Positions 25,257 through 35,501 of a DNA stretch of 64,000 nucleotides are shown piece by piece (within the stretch, counting starts at the first letter, position 1; every line of letters begins with the position of its first letter). The position numbers and the translations under genes are program-made. Location of the stretch: positions 124,001 to 188,000 of the forward strand of contig JAGYIP010000009.1 in assembly GCA_018402635.1 (NCBI GenBank), given 5' to 3'. A model generated the notes under the pieces. It saw only the letters and a list, made by a program, of their open reading frames with translations. It searched no databases and was not told the origin of the DNA. The stretch is from Burkholderiaceae bacterium (lineage in GTDB: Bacteria; Pseudomonadota; Gammaproteobacteria; Burkholderiales; Burkholderiaceae_A).

Positions 25257-27203
25257 ATGACTGCATTATTAGAGACCATCGAGAGTCCGCTCGATCTTCG
25301 AGACCTTAATCGTCGCCAGCTAAAAACACTGGCCGACGAACTTCGTGAATTTTTGCTGAACTCGGTGGCGAGCACTGGCGGGCATCTGTCTTCCAACCTT
25401 GGCACGGTCGAGCTTAGTGTTGCAATTCATCATGTCTATCAGACACCCTTTGACCGGCTTGTCTGGGATGTAGGCCATCAGAGCTACCCTCACAAAATTC
25501 TTACGGGCCGCCGCCAGGCAATGGCAGGCCTGCGGCAGCTCGACGGCATTTCTGGCTTTCCACGTCGCACGGAAAGCGACTACGACGCCTTTGGTACTGC
25601 GCACTCTTCAACCTCAATTTCTGCTGCCCTTGGCATGGCGCTTGGGTCTAAGCAAAAGGGCGAGCATCAGGGGCCCAATAGGCGCCGACATATTGCAGTT
25701 ATTGGCGATGGCGCCATGAGTGCTGGCATGGCCTATGAGGCCATGAACAACGCGGGTATTCATAAAGACATTGACCTCCTGGTTATTTTGAATGACAACG
25801 AGATGTCCATTTCGCCGCCTGTCGGTGCAATGAGTAACTACCTTGCGCGGCTTCTAACGGGACGCTTTTATTCTGCTGCCCGCGAACTTGGCAAGCAGGT
25901 CTTAGGGGTTGTGCCGCCCGTGCTCGAGATCGCGCGACGGCTCGAGGGTGGCGCGAAAAGTCTTATCTCGCCAAGCACCTTGTTTGAGGAGTTTGGTTTT
26001 AATTATTTTGGGCCTATTGATGGTCACGATCTCGATGCACTTATTCCCGCACTTGAGAACCTGCGCGAGCTTAAGGGGCCTCAGTTTCTCCATGTCATAA
26101 CCCGCAAGGGCAGGGGTTATGGGCGTGCTGAAGAAGATCCCATTGCCTACCATGGTCCGGGTAAGTTTAATCCGGCCGAAGGTCTTAAAGCAGCCGGGGC
26201 ATCTAAGCCAACCTATTCGCAGGTCTTTGGCCAGTGGCTTTGCGATGCCGCAGTTGCCGATGAGCGGCTTGTTGCAGTCACCCCGGCCATGCGCGAGGGC
26301 TCTGGCATGGTGGAGTTCTCCCAACGCTTTCCCGACCGCTACTACGATGTCGCAATTGCTGAGCAGCATGCAGTCACCTTTGCCGCCGGCCTGGCCTGCG
26401 AGGGCTTAAGGCCAGTGGTTGCCATCTACTCCACCTTCTTGCAACGGGGCTACGACCAGCTTATTCACGACGTTGCCTTACAGAATCTGCCTGTTTTATT
26501 TGCTATCGACCGGGCAGGGCTCGTAGGCGCCGATGGCGCAACCCACGCAGGAGCCTACGATTACAGTTTCTTGCGCTGCATACCGAATATGGTGGTCATG
26601 GCCCCGAAGGACGAGCCAGAATGCCGCGCTATGTTGTCAACTGGCCTAAGCCTTGATTGCCCAAGCGCGGTTCGATACCCTCGCGGCGCAGGCATGGGGG
26701 TTGAGGCGGGCCGCGCCCTCGATGTTCTGCCTGTGGGCAAGGCCGAGGTTCTATTAAAAGCGGGTAAGGCCCAGTCGGGCCAGCCCCGAATTGCCTTTCT
26801 TGCCTTTGGCAGCATGGTTGGGCCATGCCTTCAGGCGGCAACCCAGTTCAATGCGACCGTTGTCAATATGCGGTTCATTAAGCCTCTTGATGCAGCCCTT
26901 GTCGTCGAGCTCGCCCAAGACCACGACCTGTTGGTCACCGTTGAGGAGCACGTCGTTATGGGCGGAGCCGGCTCGGCCTGTGCCGAGGCGTTATCTGCTG
27001 CCGGCGCTCCTCAGACGGCCTTGCTTCAGCTTGGTCTGCCCGACAGGTTTATCGATCATGGAGATCATGCCAAGCTGCTTGCCATGCAGGGGCTCGATGC
27101 CCACGGTATTGCTCAGTCTGTGGCGATGCGTGTCAACCAGCTCCTGCAGTCCCGTGGGGACAAGTCAAGAATGGGCGCTGCATCGCTTACACTTGTCTCA
27201 TGA
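25257..27203 (+). CDS. dxs: 1-deoxy-D-xylulose-5-phosphate synthase
   Basis: Thiamine-diphosphate enzyme for the first step of the MEP isoprenoid route. 648 residues. Features are GGHLSSNLG near residue 41, [12 protein letters not shown] near 75, the ThDP motif [18 protein letters not shown], and [16 protein letters not shown]-like [19 protein letters not shown] later. It has a GGGGGAG ribosome-binding site. Its stop overlaps folE2 (ATGA). Confidence 0.97.
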   Translation: MTALLETIESPLDLRDLNRRQLKTLADELREFLLNSVASTGGHLSSNLGTVELSVAIHHVYQTPFDRLVWDVGHQSYPHKILTGRRQAMAGLRQLDGISGFPRRTESDYDAFGTAHSSTSISAALGMALGSKQKGEHQGPNRRRHIAVIGDGAMSAGMAYEAMNNAGIHKDIDLLVILNDNEMSISPPVGAMSNYLARLLTGRFYSAARELGKQVLGVVPPVLEIARRLEGGAKSLISPSTLFEEFGFNYFGPIDGHDLDALIPALENLRELKGPQFLHVITRKGRGYGRAEEDPIAYHGPGKFNPAEGLKAAGASKPTYSQVFGQWLCDAAVADERLVAVTPAMREGSGMVEFSQRFPDRYYDVAIAEQHAVTFAAGLACEGLRPVVAIYSTFLQRGYDQLIHDVALQNLPVLFAIDRAGLVGADGATHAGAYDYSFLRCIPNMVVMAPKDEPECRAMLSTGLSLDCPSAVRYPRGAGMGVEAGRALDVLPVGKAEVLLKAGKAQSGQPRIAFLAFGSMVGPCLQAATQFNATVVNMRFIKPLDAALVVELAQDHDLLVTVEEHVVMGGAGSACAEALSAAGAPQTALLQLGLPDRFIDHGDHAKLLAMQGLDAHGIAQSVAMRVNQLLQSRGDKSRMGAASLTLVS

Positions 27204-28066
27204 ATTCTGTAACTGATAAGGGGCTCGCCGCGACCTCTGCCTCGGGTCTGTCAAACAGTCAGCGAGGCGGCCAGCCCTCGGGCATGCCCGATGTTCAGGG
27301 CGAGCCCGATCGCCGTAACCTGGCAATCGACAGGGTGGGAGTACGTGGTCTACGGTATCCCGTACTCGTGCAGGCCAACGGCCAGGCCCAACCCTCGGTT
27401 GCGGAGTTCGAGCTCTCTGTCTCCTTGCCCGCAGGCCAGAAAGGAACCCACATGTCTCGCTTTGTGGCGCTTTTAGAGGCCATGAGCAAAGAGGCAATCT
27501 GTCTGTCTCCTGCCAGCCTTAAAAAGCTCTCCAGAGACATGGTGGCCATGCTCGAAGCGCGCGACGGAAGCTTTAACTGCTCGTTTCCTTTTTTCATTCG
27601 CAAGACGGCACCCGTGAGCGGGGTTCAAAGCCTCATGGACTACAAGGTTGCACTCTCCTGCGATGTCCAGGGCGGCGAACCGAGCCGGCTTGGCGTCTGC
27701 CTGAAGGTTCCGGTAAAAAGCCTCTGCCCGTGTTCGAAAGAAATCTCCGACTACGGTGCCCACAATCAGCGCTCGGAGGTAACCGTTGAGGTTTTTCTAA
27801 ACCCCTTGCAGTCCAGTCCTAGTCTGGAGTCTTTGATTCAGGTTATCGAGGCACAGGCATCGTGTGAACTCTGGGGCTTGCTTAAGCGGCCCGATGAGAA
27901 GTACGTCACCGAGAAGGCCTACGACAACGCCAAGTTTGTTGAAGACCTGGTGCGTGATGTTGCCTTGTCAATTCGAGGCATTGAGGCTGTGGAAGGCTTT
28001 CGTGTTGAGGCCGAGAATTTCGAGTCTATTCACAACCATTCGGCCTGGGCACGTATTCTGGGCTAG
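27200..28066 (+). CDS. folE2: GTP cyclohydrolase FolE2 (type IB)
   Basis: Opens the folate and pteridine route by making dihydroneopterin triphosphate. 288 residues. The type IB signature [18 protein letters not shown] places Cys176, Cys178 and His188 at the metal site. It is unrelated in sequence to the common zinc-dependent FolE and can use metals such as Mn. The start overlaps dxs by 4 bases. The first about 35 residues are poorly conserved and Ser/Gly-rich. Confidence 0.94.
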   Translation: MNSVTDKGLAATSASGLSNSQRGGQPSGMPDVQGEPDRRNLAIDRVGVRGLRYPVLVQANGQAQPSVAEFELSVSLPAGQKGTHMSRFVALLEAMSKEAICLSPASLKKLSRDMVAMLEARDGSFNCSFPFFIRKTAPVSGVQSLMDYKVALSCDVQGGEPSRLGVCLKVPVKSLCPCSKEISDYGAHNQRSEVTVEVFLNPLQSSPSLESLIQVIEAQASCELWGLLKRPDEKYVTEKAYDNAKFVEDLVRDVALSIRGIEAVEGFRVEAENFESIHNHSAWARILG

Positions 28067-28071
28067 CTTAT

Positions 28072-28557
28072 TTAGTCTCTGAAGTTCCCAAAGCCAAGGG
28101 GTAGATCGGTAATCTCTTTTTTAAGCAGGGTAATCACGGCCTGAAGTTCATCACGCTTTGAGCCTGTAACCCTTACGGCATCCCCCTGAATGGAGGCCTG
28201 CACCTTCATTTTGCTGTCTTTAATTATTCGAACAATTCGCTTGGCGTCCTCACCGGCAATGCCGTGCCGAACGGCAATAAGCTGTTTAACGCGGTCGCCT
28301 CCAATTTTCTGAATATCTGCGGGCTCGAGAAAACGAACATCCACGTTTCGTTTTGCAGCCTTGCTTAGCAGAACATCTCGTACCTGGCCCAACTGGAATT
28401 CGCTGTCAGCATAGGCGGTGAGTTCACGGTTGGCTTGTTCAACCTTGGCAGACGAGCCCTTGAAGTCAAACCGGGTGGTAATTTCTTTCATGGACTGCTC
28501 GACGGCGTTACGAACCTCGTTAAGGTCCGCTTCAAGGGTGGCATCAAACGAGGGCAT
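28072..28557 (-). CDS. YajQ family nucleotide-binding protein
   Basis: 161 residues, the full YajQ (UPF0234) length. [34 protein letters not shown] and [20 protein letters not shown] are the family hallmarks. Family members bind nucleotides, and in Xanthomonas a YajQ binds cyclic di-GMP; whether this one does is not visible. It ends 5 bases from the convergent folE2. Confidence 0.95.
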   Translation of the reverse strand: MPSFDATLEADLNEVRNAVEQSMKEITTRFDFKGSSAKVEQANRELTAYADSEFQLGQVRDVLLSKAAKRNVDVRFLEPADIQKIGGDRVKQLIAVRHGIAGEDAKRIVRIIKDSKMKVQASIQGDAVRVTGSKRDELQAVITLLKKEITDLPLGFGNFRD

Positions 28558-28623
28558 GGCTCTGCTTTCTATACAAAATGATTGAAGTGCGTTACGGCAT
28601 GCGCCCTAACCCTAAACGTCATT

Positions 28624-29844
28624 TTAGCGACGTTTCTTTGCAGCAATGCGCATACGAAGTGCATTGAGTTTGATGAAGCCTGAGGCATCGGCCTGGTTGT
28701 AGGCGCCTCCATCGTCATCAAAGGTGGATATCCGCGCGTCGAACAAAGAGTAAGGGCTCTCGCGCCCCGTAACAATGACATTGCCCTTGTGGAGCTCGAG
28801 CCGCACGCGGCCCGTAACATTTTTCTGGGTATGGTCAATCAGTGTCTGAAGTGTGAGCCGCTCGGGCGACCACCAGTAGCCGTTATAAATAAGCTCGGCA
28901 TAGCGGGGCATCAGGTCATCTTTAAGATGACTAACCTCGCGGTCAAGCGTGAGCGATTCAATTGCCCGATGGGCACGAAGAAGAATGGTTCCACCCGGGG
29001 TCTCGTAGCAGCCTCTCGATTTCATTCCAACGTAGCGGTTTTCCACAAGGTCAAGGCGACCCACGCCATGCTTTCCACCAAGCTGGTTAAGCGTGTGAAG
29101 CAGTTCATGCGGCTTTTGCTTTTTGCCGTTAACGGCAACCAAGTCACCCTTTAGAAAATCAAGGCTCACCTCTTGCGCCTTTGCGGGTGCCTTGTCGATA
29201 GGCACTGTGAGTCGCCACATACCCGTCTTGGGTGGGGCCCGATTGGGGTCTTCAAGCACGCCACCCTCGTACGAAATATGCAGCAGGTTGGCATCCATTG
29301 AGAAGGGGGCCTCACCCTTACGCTTTTTGTAATCAACCGGTATTCCATGCTCGTCGGCGTAGGCAAGTAGCTTGTCTCGGGAGAGAAGATCCCATTCTCT
29401 CCAGGGCGCAATGATTTGAACGTTTGGCATAAGAGCATAGGCGCCAAGTTCAAACCGGACCTGGTCGTTGCCCTTGCCTGTGGCGCCATGAGAGATGGCG
29501 TCGGCCTTTTCCTGACGGGCAATGTCAACCAGATGCTTGGCGATAAGAGGCCGCGCAATGGAAGTTCCAAGAAGGTACTCGCCCTCATAGACCGTATTGG
29601 CGCGAAACATCGGAAAGACAAAGTCACGAACAAATTCTTCGCGCAGGTCCTTAATATGGATTTTCTTAACACCGAATTTCTTGGCTTTTTCTCGGGCGGG
29701 CTCAAGCTCTTCGCCTTGGCCGATGTCAGCCGTAAAGGTAATGACCTCGCAGTTGTACTCATCTTGCAGCCATTTCAGAATGACCGAGGTGTCGAGCCCT
29801 CCCGAGTAGGCCAGAACGACCTTTTTAACGCCTTTTTTAGCCAT
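28624..29844 (-). CDS. argG: argininosuccinate synthase
   Basis: Ligates citrulline and aspartate with ATP. 406 residues. The ATP-pyrophosphatase P-loop [12 protein letters not shown] is near residue 11 and [12 protein letters not shown] near residue 36. [14 protein letters not shown] is the citrulline/Asp site. Last in the argD-argF-argG order, 74 bases after argF. Confidence 0.97.
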   Translation of the reverse strand: MAKKGVKKVVLAYSGGLDTSVILKWLQDEYNCEVITFTADIGQGEELEPAREKAKKFGVKKIHIKDLREEFVRDFVFPMFRANTVYEGEYLLGTSIARPLIAKHLVDIARQEKADAISHGATGKGNDQVRFELGAYALMPNVQIIAPWREWDLLSRDKLLAYADEHGIPVDYKKRKGEAPFSMDANLLHISYEGGVLEDPNRAPPKTGMWRLTVPIDKAPAKAQEVSLDFLKGDLVAVNGKKQKPHELLHTLNQLGGKHGVGRLDLVENRYVGMKSRGCYETPGGTILLRAHRAIESLTLDREVSHLKDDLMPRYAELIYNGYWWSPERLTLQTLIDHTQKNVTGRVRLELHKGNVIVTGRESPYSLFDARISTFDDDGGAYNQADASGFIKLNALRMRIAAKKRR

Positions 29845-29918
29845 AAAACCTATGAACTCCTATGTGAAGTAAATAACAGACTCGAACTGCAGGAAACCTT
29901 CATTTTGGGGTGGGCCCT

Positions 29919-30839
29919 TTACTGGTCATCCAATAACTCGCCCCGCAACAAAAACTCCATAAGAGCCTTCTGGGCATGAAGCCTGTTCTCGGCCTCATCC
30001 CAGACAACAGACTGCGAACCATCAATCACCTCTGCTGCCACCTCTTCGCCGCGATGGGCCGGAAGGCAGTGCATGAATAAGGCCCCGGGCTTTGCCGCAG
30101 CAAGCATATCGGTGTCCACGCACCAGTGCTCGAAGGCCTTACGCCGCACCTCGTTTTCGGCCTCAAAGCCCATGCTCGTCCAGACATCGGTGGTGACAAG
30201 GTCGACCCCAGCAACAGCCAGCATGGGGTCTTGGAACTCGGTGAAGTGGCCTGTGGAATGCAGGCCTGCGCGTTCGGGTTCAACCTCGTAGCCAGGGGGA
30301 GTTGAGACATGCACCTGAAACTTCAGAATTTCCGCAGCCTGCAGCCAGGTATTGCAGACATTGTTGGAGTCGCCAATCCAGGCAACGGTTTTACCCTCAA
30401 TGCTGCCTCGGTGTTCAATGAAGGTAAAAATATCAGCAAGAATCTGGCAGGGGTGGTATTCGTTTGTGAGCCCGTTAATAACCGGTACCCGGGAATGGGC
30501 TGCAAAGCGCTGAATAATTTCTTGTTCGAAGGTGCGGATCATGACAAGGTCGCACATTCGAGATATCACCTGAGCCGCGTCCTCAACTGGCTCTCCACGT
30601 CCGAGCTGGGTGTCGCGGGTATTTAAGTAAATGGCGGCTCCGCCAAGCTGATGCATTCCAGCCTCAAATGAAAGACGGGTTCGTGTGGATGCCTTTTCAA
30701 AAAGCATCACCAATGTGCGGTCTTGCAGGGGCATATGCCGCACGTAGTTCTTAAACCGCGACTTCAAGATGGCGGTGCGCTTGAACAGGTACTGATACTG
30801 CGCCTGGGTTAAGTCTTTGAACTCAAGAAAGTGCTGCAT
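29919..30839 (-). CDS. argF: ornithine carbamoyltransferase
   Basis: Makes citrulline from ornithine and carbamoyl phosphate. 306 residues from ATG 30839 (MQHFLEFKDLT), preceded by AAGGGG. The carbamoyl-phosphate site STRTRLSFE, the HPCQILADIFT segment and the ornithine-binding HCLPAHRGEEV are present. Middle gene of the arginine operon, 21 bases after argD. Confidence 0.97.
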   Translation of the reverse strand: MQHFLEFKDLTQAQYQYLFKRTAILKSRFKNYVRHMPLQDRTLVMLFEKASTRTRLSFEAGMHQLGGAAIYLNTRDTQLGRGEPVEDAAQVISRMCDLVMIRTFEQEIIQRFAAHSRVPVINGLTNEYHPCQILADIFTFIEHRGSIEGKTVAWIGDSNNVCNTWLQAAEILKFQVHVSTPPGYEVEPERAGLHSTGHFTEFQDPMLAVAGVDLVTTDVWTSMGFEAENEVRRKAFEHWCVDTDMLAAAKPGALFMHCLPAHRGEEVAAEVIDGSQSVVWDEAENRLHAQKALMEFLLRGELLDDQ

Positions 30840-30860
30840 TTTATTGCCCCTTAACAAGCC

Positions 30861-32042
30861 TTAGCTCCCCGGCTTTTCAAGAAACCCTTTGATGACTGGA
30901 ATAAGTCGATTCACCAGCTCGGAGGCCTCCTGGGCATTGAGGGTGAGTGGTGGTAGAAGTCGAACCACCCGGTCGGCCGTGACATTAATAAGAAGCCTTG
31001 CCGCCAGAGCAAGCTTCACAATCTCGGCACACGGTCTGTCAAGCTCGATGCCAATCATGAGCCCCTGACCTCGAATGTCCGAAATCGCAGGCTCGCCCTC
31101 AAAGGCCTTTTCTAGCGCTACTCGGATCTGTTGCCCGCGGGCGGTTGCGTTTTCCAGCAAGGACTCGTCTTCAATAATGGCAATCGTGGACAGGCCCGCC
31201 CGCATGGCAAGTGGATTCCCACCAAAGGTTGTGCCGTGGCTTCCCGGCGTAAAAAGGGATGCCGCCTTTCCGTGGGCCACAACGGCACCAATGGGTACGC
31301 CGGACCCAAGCCCCTTGGCCAGCGGCATGACATCGGGCGTTACATCGGCCCACTGGTGAGCAAACCATCGACCGGTGCGCCCAATGCCACACTGCACCTC
31401 GTCGAGCATAAGCAGAACGTCGTGCTGGTCTGCGATGGCCCGTAGGCCCTTTAAAAAAGGAATATCTGCCGGACGAATACCACCTTCACCCTGAATGGAC
31501 TCGAGAAAAATGGCGCTTACCTGTTGTTTCTCGCGAAGGGTTCGTTCGATGGCCCCGAGGTCGTTGAGGGGTAGGTGGGTAAAGCCCTCCACCAATGGCT
31601 CAAAGCCCTTGTGCACCTTTGGGTTGGCCGTTGCCGAAAGGGTTGCTATGGACCGCCCATGGAAGCTGTTATTGAAAACAATGACTTCAGGGCGACTAAA
31701 GCCCTTGTTGTGACCGTGAAGTCGTGCCAGTTTTAAGGCGGCCTCGTTTGCCTCAAGCCCGGAGTTACAGAAAAACGCGTTGGTCATGCCCGAGAGCGAT
31801 ACAAGCCGTTGCGCGAGCTGGGTCTGCAGAGGAATCTGATAAAGATTGGAGGTATGAATAAGGGTTGCCGCCTGCTCTGCAATATCTTTCACAAAGCGCG
31901 GGTGGGCATGGCCGAGTGTGTTGACGGCAATGCCCGAGAGCCCGTCAAGGTAGGCATCACCTTTGTCGTCATATAACCAGGAGCCCTGACCGCGCGCGAA
32001 GCCGAGATCAAGCCTGGCGTAGGTCTGCATCAGCGGACTCAT
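30861..32042 (-). CDS. argD: acetylornithine aminotransferase
   Basis: Class III PLP aminotransferase of arginine synthesis, often also active in lysine synthesis. 393 residues. FCNSGLEANEAALKLAR is the cofactor phosphate site, LMLDEVQCGIGRTG holds the ring-contact Asp, and the PLP Lys lies in MPLAKGLGSGVPIGA. First gene of argD-argF-argG. GTGAGG lies 8 bases before its ATG, and a terminator-like hairpin lies in its leader. Confidence 0.95.
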   Translation of the reverse strand: MSPLMQTYARLDLGFARGQGSWLYDDKGDAYLDGLSGIAVNTLGHAHPRFVKDIAEQAATLIHTSNLYQIPLQTQLAQRLVSLSGMTNAFFCNSGLEANEAALKLARLHGHNKGFSRPEVIVFNNSFHGRSIATLSATANPKVHKGFEPLVEGFTHLPLNDLGAIERTLREKQQVSAIFLESIQGEGGIRPADIPFLKGLRAIADQHDVLLMLDEVQCGIGRTGRWFAHQWADVTPDVMPLAKGLGSGVPIGAVVAHGKAASLFTPGSHGTTFGGNPLAMRAGLSTIAIIEDESLLENATARGQQIRVALEKAFEGEPAISDIRGQGLMIGIELDRPCAEIVKLALAARLLINVTADRVVRLLPPLTLNAQEASELVNRLIPVIKGFLEKPGS

Positions 32043-32162
32043 TAAGAAAGCCTCACAACAAATAAAAAAGCGCCACTGGCGAGGAAAGGCAACATGGCTT
32101 GGGTGCAGTGCAACATCTTGGTTATCAAACTGCTAGCATAGCGTTTTATTGATCGATCATTC
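32043..32162 (-). promoter_or_regulatory. argD leader with terminator-like hairpin and short upstream ORF
   Basis: On the minus strand, CGCCAGTGGCG (32081-32071) is followed by C and then TTTTTTATTT (to about 32060), ending about 18 bases before the argD ATG. A 24-codon reading frame starts at ATG 32116, runs through the hairpin and stops at TAA 32044-32042, overlapping the argD start as TAATG. Since argD's promoter must lie upstream of the hairpin, this has the layout of an attenuator. The frame has only one Arg codon, so classical arginine attenuation is not strongly supported. Confidence 0.45.
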
Positions 32163-32501
32163 ATGGCAGAGCTATTTCTAATCGAGGGGAGAACCAACGC
32201 GGGCAAGCCCTTTCGACCCAGTGACTGGGCCGAGAGGCTGGCTGGGGTTCTGTCAGTGTATCGCCCGGGCTATCGTGCCAATGGGAGTGTTGGCTTTGGG
32301 CAGGCCATTTCCGGCTACTCCCCTTACGCCCAGCCTGTGGTTGTTGCAGGCCTGAAGTGCGTTGTCATTGACACCCGAATTAAAGTCCTTGAGCCCATGG
32401 CCTGGGAGTTTATTTGCGGTTTTGCCAGGGACAACGATCTTCCTATGGTGGCTGCCTGCCTGCTCGAACAGGGCTACAGCCCCAGTCTCACAACGTCTTA
32501 A
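32163..32501 (+). CDS. DUF3579 family protein
   Basis: 112-residue protein of unknown function. [20 protein letters not shown] and [12 protein letters not shown] match the DUF3579 family, which is widespread in betaproteobacteria. No catalytic motif can be seen. Divergent from the arginine operon and convergent with adk, whose last 14 bases it overlaps. No clear ribosome-binding site precedes the ATG. Confidence 0.82.
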   Translation: MAELFLIEGRTNAGKPFRPSDWAERLAGVLSVYRPGYRANGSVGFGQAISGYSPYAQPVVVAGLKCVVIDTRIKVLEPMAWEFICGFARDNDLPMVAACLLEQGYSPSLTTS

Positions 32502-33147
32502 TTGCAGCAAAAAGTCTCGAGGTAATTTCCTCGACAGTGCCGACGCCGCTGATGCTTGCGAGCCTGGGTGCTGCGAGATCTCCTGTGGCTGACCAGTTCG
32601 AATAGAAATCAACCAGAGGTTTTGTCTGTAGGTGATAGACCTCAAGCCGTTTGCGAACGGTTTCCTCGCGGTCGTCGTCACGTTGAATAAGCGCCTCGCC
32701 CGTAAGGTCGTCATGGCCCTCGGTCTTTGGTGGGTTGAATAGAACATGGTAGGTGCGGCCACTGGCCACATGCACGCGCCTGCCACTCATGCGCTCAATA
32801 ATGTCTTGGTCGCTCACCTGAATATCAACCACCCAGTCAAGTCCAACCTGAGCAGCCTTCATGGCCTCGGCCTGAGGAATGGTGCGCGGAAATCCATCAA
32901 ACAGGTAGCCCTTCAGGCAGTCGGCTTCTTTTAGCCTTTCCTTAACCAGGTTAATGATGATGTTGTCACTAACAAGCCCCCCGGAATCCATAACCTTCTT
33001 GGCCTCGATACCAAGCGGTGTTCCGGCCTTTACCGCCGCACGCAGCATGTCACCCGTTGAAATTTGCGGAATACCAAACCTATCTTTAATGGCGTTGGCC
33101 TGAGTTCCTTTTCCCGCACCGGGGGCTCCCAGCAGAATTATTTTCAT
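32488..33147 (-). CDS. adk: adenylate kinase
   Basis: Balances AMP, ADP and ATP. 219 residues, the long form with LID domain. P-loop [11 protein letters not shown] at residues 7-17, the AMP-binding [19 protein letters not shown], and the LID segment [18 protein letters not shown]. The LID lacks the four zinc-binding Cys seen in Gram-positive enzymes. Confidence 0.97.
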   Translation of the reverse strand: MKIILLGAPGAGKGTQANAIKDRFGIPQISTGDMLRAAVKAGTPLGIEAKKVMDSGGLVSDNIIINLVKERLKEADCLKGYLFDGFPRTIPQAEAMKAAQVGLDWVVDIQVSDQDIIERMSGRRVHVASGRTYHVLFNPPKTEGHDDLTGEALIQRDDDREETVRKRLEVYHLQTKPLVDFYSNWSATGDLAAPRLASISGVGTVEEITSRLFAAIKTL

Positions 33148-33204
33148 GGTGACGTGTCTCCCCCTAAGAAGCTGGGTGGTTTTAGAAGTTTTAGTTGCTG
33201 CTCA

Positions 33205-33984
33205 TTATAAGCTGCCCGCCCAGCGCGCCCGCACACGGTCTAGGTCTTCAGCAGTATCAACCCCTGCAGCTGGGGCCTCCTTCAAACGTTTCACCAGAAT
33301 CTGATGGCCATTTTCGAGCCAACGCAACTGCTCTAGGCGCTCGAGCCGCTCAAGGCTGCCCTCCGACCATTGGCCATAAATACGAAGAGCACCCGCACGG
33401 TAGGCATAAAGCCCAATATGACGAAGTGCGCCCGGCGACGGCTGCCCTGGGTCTGCAGCATCCCTCTGAACAGGTATGGCTGCGCGAGAGAAATAGAGTG
33501 CGCGTGAGTGGGAGTCGGTGACCACCTTGACGGCCGCTGGGCTTGCCCATTCCGACGCCGAGGTTATTGGGCAAGCCGCGGTGGCCACGGAGGCCTCAGG
33601 GTTTGCACAGAGCAGATCTGCCATCTCGTTGAGCAGCTGCGCGGGCATGAGGGGCTCATCGCCTTGCAGGTTCACCATGACCTGCTCGTCAGCGGCTTTC
33701 AGTAGGAAGGCCACTTCAACAAGTCGGTCGGTACCACTTGCATGGTCTTGCCGTGTTTTCACAAGACTTAACCGACCTGCCTGAGCTAAATCGTTTGTAC
33801 TCTTAATGCAGTCCGAGATCGCATCGTCATCGAAGGCAAGCACAACCTGATGGGCCTCAGAGCGCAGTGCTGCCCTTACAACATGGACAATCATGGGGGC
33901 ATCCCCAATTGGCTGCATCAGTTTGTCAGCAAGACGGCTTGAGGCGCGCCGAGCCGGAATACAGACCCAGAACTTAGAGGGCAT
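33205..33984 (-). CDS. kdsB: 3-deoxy-manno-octulosonate cytidylyltransferase
   Basis: Activates Kdo as CMP-Kdo for the lipopolysaccharide inner core. 259 residues. CIPARRASSRLADKLMQPIG is the nucleotide-binding start, NLQGDEPLMPA is near residue 105, and YFSRAAIPVQRD follows. It overlaps the upstream UPF0434 gene by 11 bases; order lpxK - UPF0434 - kdsB - adk is a common Burkholderiales arrangement. Confidence 0.96.
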   Translation of the reverse strand: MPSKFWVCIPARRASSRLADKLMQPIGDAPMIVHVVRAALRSEAHQVVLAFDDDAISDCIKSTNDLAQAGRLSLVKTRQDHASGTDRLVEVAFLLKAADEQVMVNLQGDEPLMPAQLLNEMADLLCANPEASVATAACPITSASEWASPAAVKVVTDSHSRALYFSRAAIPVQRDAADPGQPSPGALRHIGLYAYRAGALRIYGQWSEGSLERLERLEQLRWLENGHQILVKRLKEAPAAGVDTAEDLDRVRARWAGSL

Positions 33985-34168
33985 CGCTGCGGGCGACTTC
34001 TATCTCGGGCATGGCAATAGCCCGCTCTTCAAGAAGAAGGGGTATGCCTTTTTCAATTGGAAAGCCAAGACGCTCGGCCTTGCAGACAAGCATCGCTCGA
34101 CCCGCAGCCCAGTGCAGGGGCTGATGGCAGCATGGGCAGACCAGTATTTCAAGTAGTTTTCCATCCAT
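33974..34168 (-). CDS. Trm112-like UPF0434 family protein
   Basis: 64 residues from ATG 34168 (MDGKLLEILVCPCC). The CPCCHQPL knuckle plus a later VCKAERLGFPIEKGIPLLL give the Trm112-like zinc-ribbon pattern of the YcaR/UPF0434 family. The C-X2-C first pair is clear, but the second pair is reduced to one Cys. Trm112 proteins in eukaryotes activate methyltransferases; the role of the bacterial form is unknown. Between lpxK and kdsB, overlapping both. Confidence 0.88.
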   Translation of the reverse strand: MDGKLLEILVCPCCHQPLHWAAGRAMLVCKAERLGFPIEKGIPLLLEERAIAMPEIEVARSDAL

Positions 34169-35501
34169 ATACAGACTCCAGAGATGACGGTTCAATGGAT
34201 AGCTCAAGCTGCAGCGCCCACCATTCTATGACGTCAGGCAGACTGCTGGGTTTAGGGCCTTGCCAGGCAAGCTTCACCGCATCTTTTTCTGTCGTTAGAA
34301 GGATGCAGTTTTTTGGAATTCTCTCGCCTTGCATCCATGCGAGCACCGCCTGCAGGGGGTCTGGGTGGTGGTTGGCCAGTGCAAGCGTATGGCGCACGGG
34401 CAGGCCCAGGGCCTTGAGGCTCTCAAAAAATGCATGGGGCTGGGCAATGCCGGCCGCAGCAACAATAGGTCGCTCGTCTGCCTTGAACCTCTGGCAGCCT
34501 TCTTCAAGGCTCAGGCTCTCTTCGTGAAGACTTAACTGAGGCCCCGAGTCTTGGTCGTTCGCGTTAGGACGAATGCTTAGGCGCATCCAGCCGGCCGCTG
34601 ACCGACTGACCGCAAGCCGGCTGGGGCTTGGCTGGCCTTTTGATTCGAAGAGATTTTCGTAGGTCTGGCCCTTGGGGTGGGCCAGTACGAGTGTCGCTGC
34701 TTGAGGCGGCGGGCCTGGGTTGTCCGTTGGCTCGCTCCATTTCTGGATGAGCTTATCTGTCCATTGCATACGCAAGGGCCCATAGGGCAGGCAATGCCCG
34801 TTGCCAAGTCCTCGATGATCAAGAAGGAGGATCCGCACATCGGGGTTGAGGCTCGTCTGAGACAGCCCGTCGTCGAGCAGCCAGAGGGTTGTCTCGGGAA
34901 AATGTTGGAGGAGCTTGGCAGCAGCCAGGTATCGGTCTTGCCCAATGGCCACCGGAACCTTCGCCCGCAAGGCAATAAGCCAAGGTTCATCGCCGGTTGC
35001 CTCAGGCGAGATGAGCAGGCCCGTGGCAGGGTCTTTGCAGTCGGGCCCCAGAACGAGCTCGCTCTGGCGCAAAGCCCTGGGCCCACCGCGTTTGTAGCCT
35101 CGACTAAGCACGGCAACCTGATGGCCTTGCTGCCTGAAGGTCTTGGCCAAATGAATGACCAGCGGGGTCTTACCCGTGCCCCCAACAATAAGGTTACCAA
35201 CGGCTATCGCAAGGCCCGTTGGAAGCCCTGGTGCCTTCTGCTGCAGGGTCTGTCTCCGTTGGGCTTCAAGCCGCGTCAGGAGGCTAAGACCATACAGAAA
35301 AGGCAGGCCCACTAACCAGAGCACGGCCGAGGCCCACCTGGCCCGAAGCAATCGTCGTTGCAGACTGCGCTTCAGAAGGGCCGGCGCATTGTCTGCTGAG
35401 GGTAGGGGTGGAAACGGACTTGGCGCTGCATCACCGAACCAATGAAGCCATAGCCGCTGTTTAAGACGTTGCAGGGTAAGATCGGTAACGGTGAGAAGCA
35501 T
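34149..35501 (-). CDS. lpxK: tetraacyldisaccharide 4'-kinase LpxK
   Basis: Adds the 4' phosphate to the lipid A precursor at the inner membrane. 450 residues from ATG 35501. Walker A IVGGTGKTP, the N-terminal membrane helix ASAVLWLVGLPFLYGLSLL, VLSRGYKRGG and LLDDGLSQ (the DDGxQ segment, here with Ser before Gln) are visible. It is over 100 residues longer than E. coli LpxK: part is an N-terminal extension before the helix and part an insertion near FESKGQPSPS. A longer frame from a TTG at 35675 exists but covers AT-rich sequence with DnaA-box-like sites and is unlikely to be coding. Confidence 0.9.
   Translation of the reverse strand: MLLTVTDLTLQRLKQRLWLHWFGDAAPSPFPPLPSADNAPALLKRSLQRRLLRARWASAVLWLVGLPFLYGLSLLTRLEAQRRQTLQQKAPGLPTGLAIAVGNLIVGGTGKTPLVIHLAKTFRQQGHQVAVLSRGYKRGGPRALRQSELVLGPDCKDPATGLLISPEATGDEPWLIALRAKVPVAIGQDRYLAAAKLLQHFPETTLWLLDDGLSQTSLNPDVRILLLDHRGLGNGHCLPYGPLRMQWTDKLIQKWSEPTDNPGPPPQAATLVLAHPKGQTYENLFESKGQPSPSRLAVSRSAAGWMRLSIRPNANDQDSGPQLSLHEESLSLEEGCQRFKADERPIVAAAGIAQPHAFFESLKALGLPVRHTLALANHHPDPLQAVLAWMQGERIPKNCILLTTEKDAVKLAWQGPKPSSLPDVIEWWALQLELSIEPSSLESVYGWKTT

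Noticed and set aside
34677-35315. 212-codon open frame on the plus strand
   Set aside because: Antisense to lpxK, which carries Walker A and family motifs.
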